From: Flavobacterium hiemivividum
GTDB taxonomy: Bacteria; Bacteroidota; Bacteroidia; Flavobacteriales; Flavobacteriaceae
Direction: 5' to 3'
Assembly: GCF_004349145.1 (NCBI RefSeq)
Contig: NZ_SMFO01000009.1
Coordinates: 1-64,000 of the forward strand
DNA: 64,000 bases
Within the stretch, counting starts at the first letter, position 1, and every line of letters begins with the position of its first letter. Made by a program: the position numbers and the translations under genes. Below the pieces are notes generated by a model, which saw only the letters and a program-made list of their open reading frames with translations, searched no databases and was not told where the DNA came from. This document shows positions 62,287 through 64,000 of this stretch, piece after piece.

Positions 62287-64000
62287 ATGAAAAAGAGCTT
62301 TTTATTTATTGTTTTCTTGTTAACTGTCACGAGTGCTATTTTTGCACAAACAAAAGTGAGTGGTGTCGTTGTGGATAAATCTGGACTTCCAGTTCCTTTT
62401 GCAAATGTTGCTTTCAAAGATTCTAAAGAAGGGGCTGTTGCCAATGAAGATGGGCGTTTTTACATTGAATCTACTAAAACATATTCTACTTTAGTAATTA
62501 CTTCCGTTGGTTTTTCAGATCGAGAAATTGCCTTAGAGAAAGCGGTTAGTTATAACTTTAAGGTGTTGTTGAAAGAAGCCGAAAGCTTGAACGAAGTTGT
62601 CATTTTTACTGGTAAAACTTCAAAAAAGGACAACCCAGCTCTGGATATTCTTAGAAAAATATGGGAAAGAAAACGTAAAAATGGACTGTATCTTTTTGAT
62701 CAATACCAAATGGAAAGGTACGAGAAGATTGAGTTTGATATGAACACAATCGATAGTGCTTTTATGAAAAACAGGCTGTTTAGAGGAATGGAATTTATCT
62801 TTGATCATGTTGACACTTCAAATGTGACAGGAAAAACGTATTTGCCTATTTTCATAAACGAAACCCTGTCAGATGTTTATGGGGACAATAAACTCAAGAA
62901 AGTAAAAGAAAAAGAAAAAGCCAATAAAAGCTCTGGTTTTAAAGGAAATCAGCAATTGTTGTCTTTTGTAAAAGATTTATATTCTGATTATAATGTTTAT
63001 GATAATCACCTTACTTTTTTTGATAAGAGTTTTACGAGTCCACTTTCTACAACGGGAGTTGATACTTATAATTATGTCTTGAAAGACAGTGCTTACATTA
63101 ACAAAAAATGGTGTTATAATATCGTTTTCTATCCAAGACGTAAGAATGAATTGACCTTTAAAGGTGATTTCTGGGTCAATGACACCACATTTGCCATAAA
63201 GAAAATTAATATGGCAGTTACAAAAAGTGCTAATATTAACTGGGTAAAGGACATTTATTTAGAACAGGAATTTGATGTTGTTAGTGATTCTGTGTTTCTT
63301 TTAACACGTGATTATTTAATGTCAGATTTTGCTTTAAATAAAAAAGAAGGTTCTAAAGGACTCTATGGAAAACGTACTTCTTTCTACGGGAATCATGAAT
63401 TTAATAAAGAAAAACCAGCTTCTTTTTATAAGGATGAAGTTGCTTATGCAAACGACTCGATATACAATAAGTCAGATCAATATTGGCATGATAACCGCTA
63501 TGAGAATCTGAGTAAAGATGAGCTGGGAGTGTATCGAATGCTGGATACGCTGCAAACGGTTAACAAATTCAAACAGATTACAAGTCTAGTTACTGTTCTT
63601 GCCAGCGGATATCTCAATTATGGAAATTTTGATTACGGGCCAATTTTTTCCACTTTTGGTTACAATGAAGTAGAGGGAGTTCGTTTAAGAGCAGGAGGTA
63701 GAACTTATTTTGGTACTAGCGATACGTGGAGGTTGCAAGGATATACTGCTTACGGATTTAAAGACGATAAATTCAAATACGGACTTTCAGGAAAATGGAT
63801 GGTCGAAAAGAAAAATAGAATTATTCTTTCGGCTGGTAATAGACGCGACGTAGAACAAATTGGCGCGAGTTTAACGACTACAAATGATGTTTTGGGTCGA
63901 AGTTTTGCCTCGTCTTCTTTATTTTCATCAGGTAGTAACGGGAAGTTGACAAACATCAATTTAAGTAATGTTGCTGTCGAAATCGAACCCATTAAAAACT
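62287..64000 (+). CDS. DUF5686 outer-membrane protein with carboxypeptidase-like regulatory domain, partial
   Basis: The frame opens at ATG 62287 and runs past the window end (571 codons visible). It has a signal peptide (1-20, ending IFAQ) and a carboxypeptidase-regulatory-like beta-sandwich (about 22-100, VSGVVVDKSGLPVPFANVAFKDSKEG and VITSVGFSD), as in TonB-dependent and SusC-type proteins. A DUF5686 region follows, including NPALDILRKIWERK, YLMSDFALNKKEG and barrel-like strands near the end. There is no TonB-dependent receptor plug. It is presumably an outer-membrane protein of unknown task. It begins 69 bp after pdhB and behind a terminator. Confidence 0.85.
   Translation, partial: MKKSFLFIVFLLTVTSAIFAQTKVSGVVVDKSGLPVPFANVAFKDSKEGAVANEDGRFYIESTKTYSTLVITSVGFSDREIALEKAVSYNFKVLLKEAESLNEVVIFTGKTSKKDNPALDILRKIWERKRKNGLYLFDQYQMERYEKIEFDMNTIDSAFMKNRLFRGMEFIFDHVDTSNVTGKTYLPIFINETLSDVYGDNKLKKVKEKEKANKSSGFKGNQQLLSFVKDLYSDYNVYDNHLTFFDKSFTSPLSTTGVDTYNYVLKDSAYINKKWCYNIVFYPRRKNELTFKGDFWVNDTTFAIKKINMAVTKSANINWVKDIYLEQEFDVVSDSVFLLTRDYLMSDFALNKKEGSKGLYGKRTSFYGNHEFNKEKPASFYKDEVAYANDSIYNKSDQYWHDNRYENLSKDELGVYRMLDTLQTVNKFKQITSLVTVLASGYLNYGNFDYGPIFSTFGYNEVEGVRLRAGGRTYFGTSDTWRLQGYTAYGFKDDKFKYGLSGKWMVEKKNRIILSAGNRRDVEQIGASLTTTNDVLGRSFASSSLFSSGSNGKLTNINLSNVAVEIEPIKN

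Noticed and set aside
1..64000. CRISPR arrays, prophage genes, toxin-antitoxin pairs, riboswitches
   Set aside because: I looked for regularly spaced repeats, phage structural or integrase motifs, small toxin pairs and conserved leader folds and saw none I could support; the only mobile DNA seen is the IS3 fragment at the left edge.

Overview
The window looks like a chromosomal segment of a Flavobacterium-like member of the Bacteroidota. The DNA is AT-rich and Shine-Dalgarno sites are weak. Several intergenic regions carry the Bacteroidota -7 element TAnnTTTG, in a few cases with an upstream TTG. The gene content fits: a PorT-like type IX secretion protein, a lipoprotein TamA-like protein, a GYDIA-type GHMP kinase, a DUF5686 outer-membrane protein, and cell-shape genes in the order purH-mreBCD-mrdA-rodA. 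I infer the genus from gene content and order and have no database match.

Layout. 1-299: right-hand part of an IS3-family element with a truncated OrfA. 382-11413 (minus strand): an acetate/propionate uptake and activation locus. In transcription order it holds an IS1-InsA-like zinc-ribbon/HTH protein, an outer-membrane porin-like protein, the DUF4212 small subunit and the large subunit of an SSS-type sodium:solute symporter, a 64-residue membrane protein, a hybrid SLC5-STAC-histidine kinase, a stand-alone receiver domain, a PrpE-like acyl-CoA synthetase and acetyl-CoA synthetase. 11745-13022: a decayed patch with a frameshifted SYLF-domain gene, a probably frameshifted small membrane gene and an unknown 115-residue protein, then tRNA-Phe(GAA). 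13243-19498: coaX, an outer-membrane protein, lptC, a small membrane gene, a CNNM/HlyC-type protein and a PpiD-like foldase. 19609-21854: mevalonate-pathway kinase and HMG-CoA reductase. 22035-29605: dipeptidyl peptidase IV, three tandem POT peptide transporters and a periplasmic thioredoxin-like protein, apparently a peptide-utilisation unit. 29609-34317 (minus): surE, lpxB, an NlpC/P60 lipoprotein and comEC. 34531-38739: tail-specific protease, an orphan DppC-type permease and a lipoprotein nuclease. 38765-45939 (minus): purH, mreBCD, mrdA, rodA. 46105-48530: a MacB-type permease and a zinc alcohol dehydrogenase. 48616-55487: accD, class II fructose-bisphosphate aldolase, tamL, a SpoU methyltransferase, porT and ubiE/menG. 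55711-60950: small membrane genes, DHFR, an E-set protein, thymidylate synthase, a bifunctional-nuclease-family protein and etfBA. 61240-64000: pdhB and a DUF5686 protein cut by the window end.

Most of this is conserved housekeeping DNA. The most intriguing part is the acetate/propionate locus. It couples a transporter-like sensor kinase to a receiver with no output domain, and an apparently domesticated transposase-type DNA-binding protein lies at the head of the cluster. Other points worth checking are loss of all four zinc-ribbon cysteines in AccD, loss of the metallo-hydrolase motif in ComEC, two closely spaced frameshifts near 12 kb, and a repeated AAATCACA motif in front of the SYLF gene. 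I found no CRISPR array, prophage, integron or obvious defence system.
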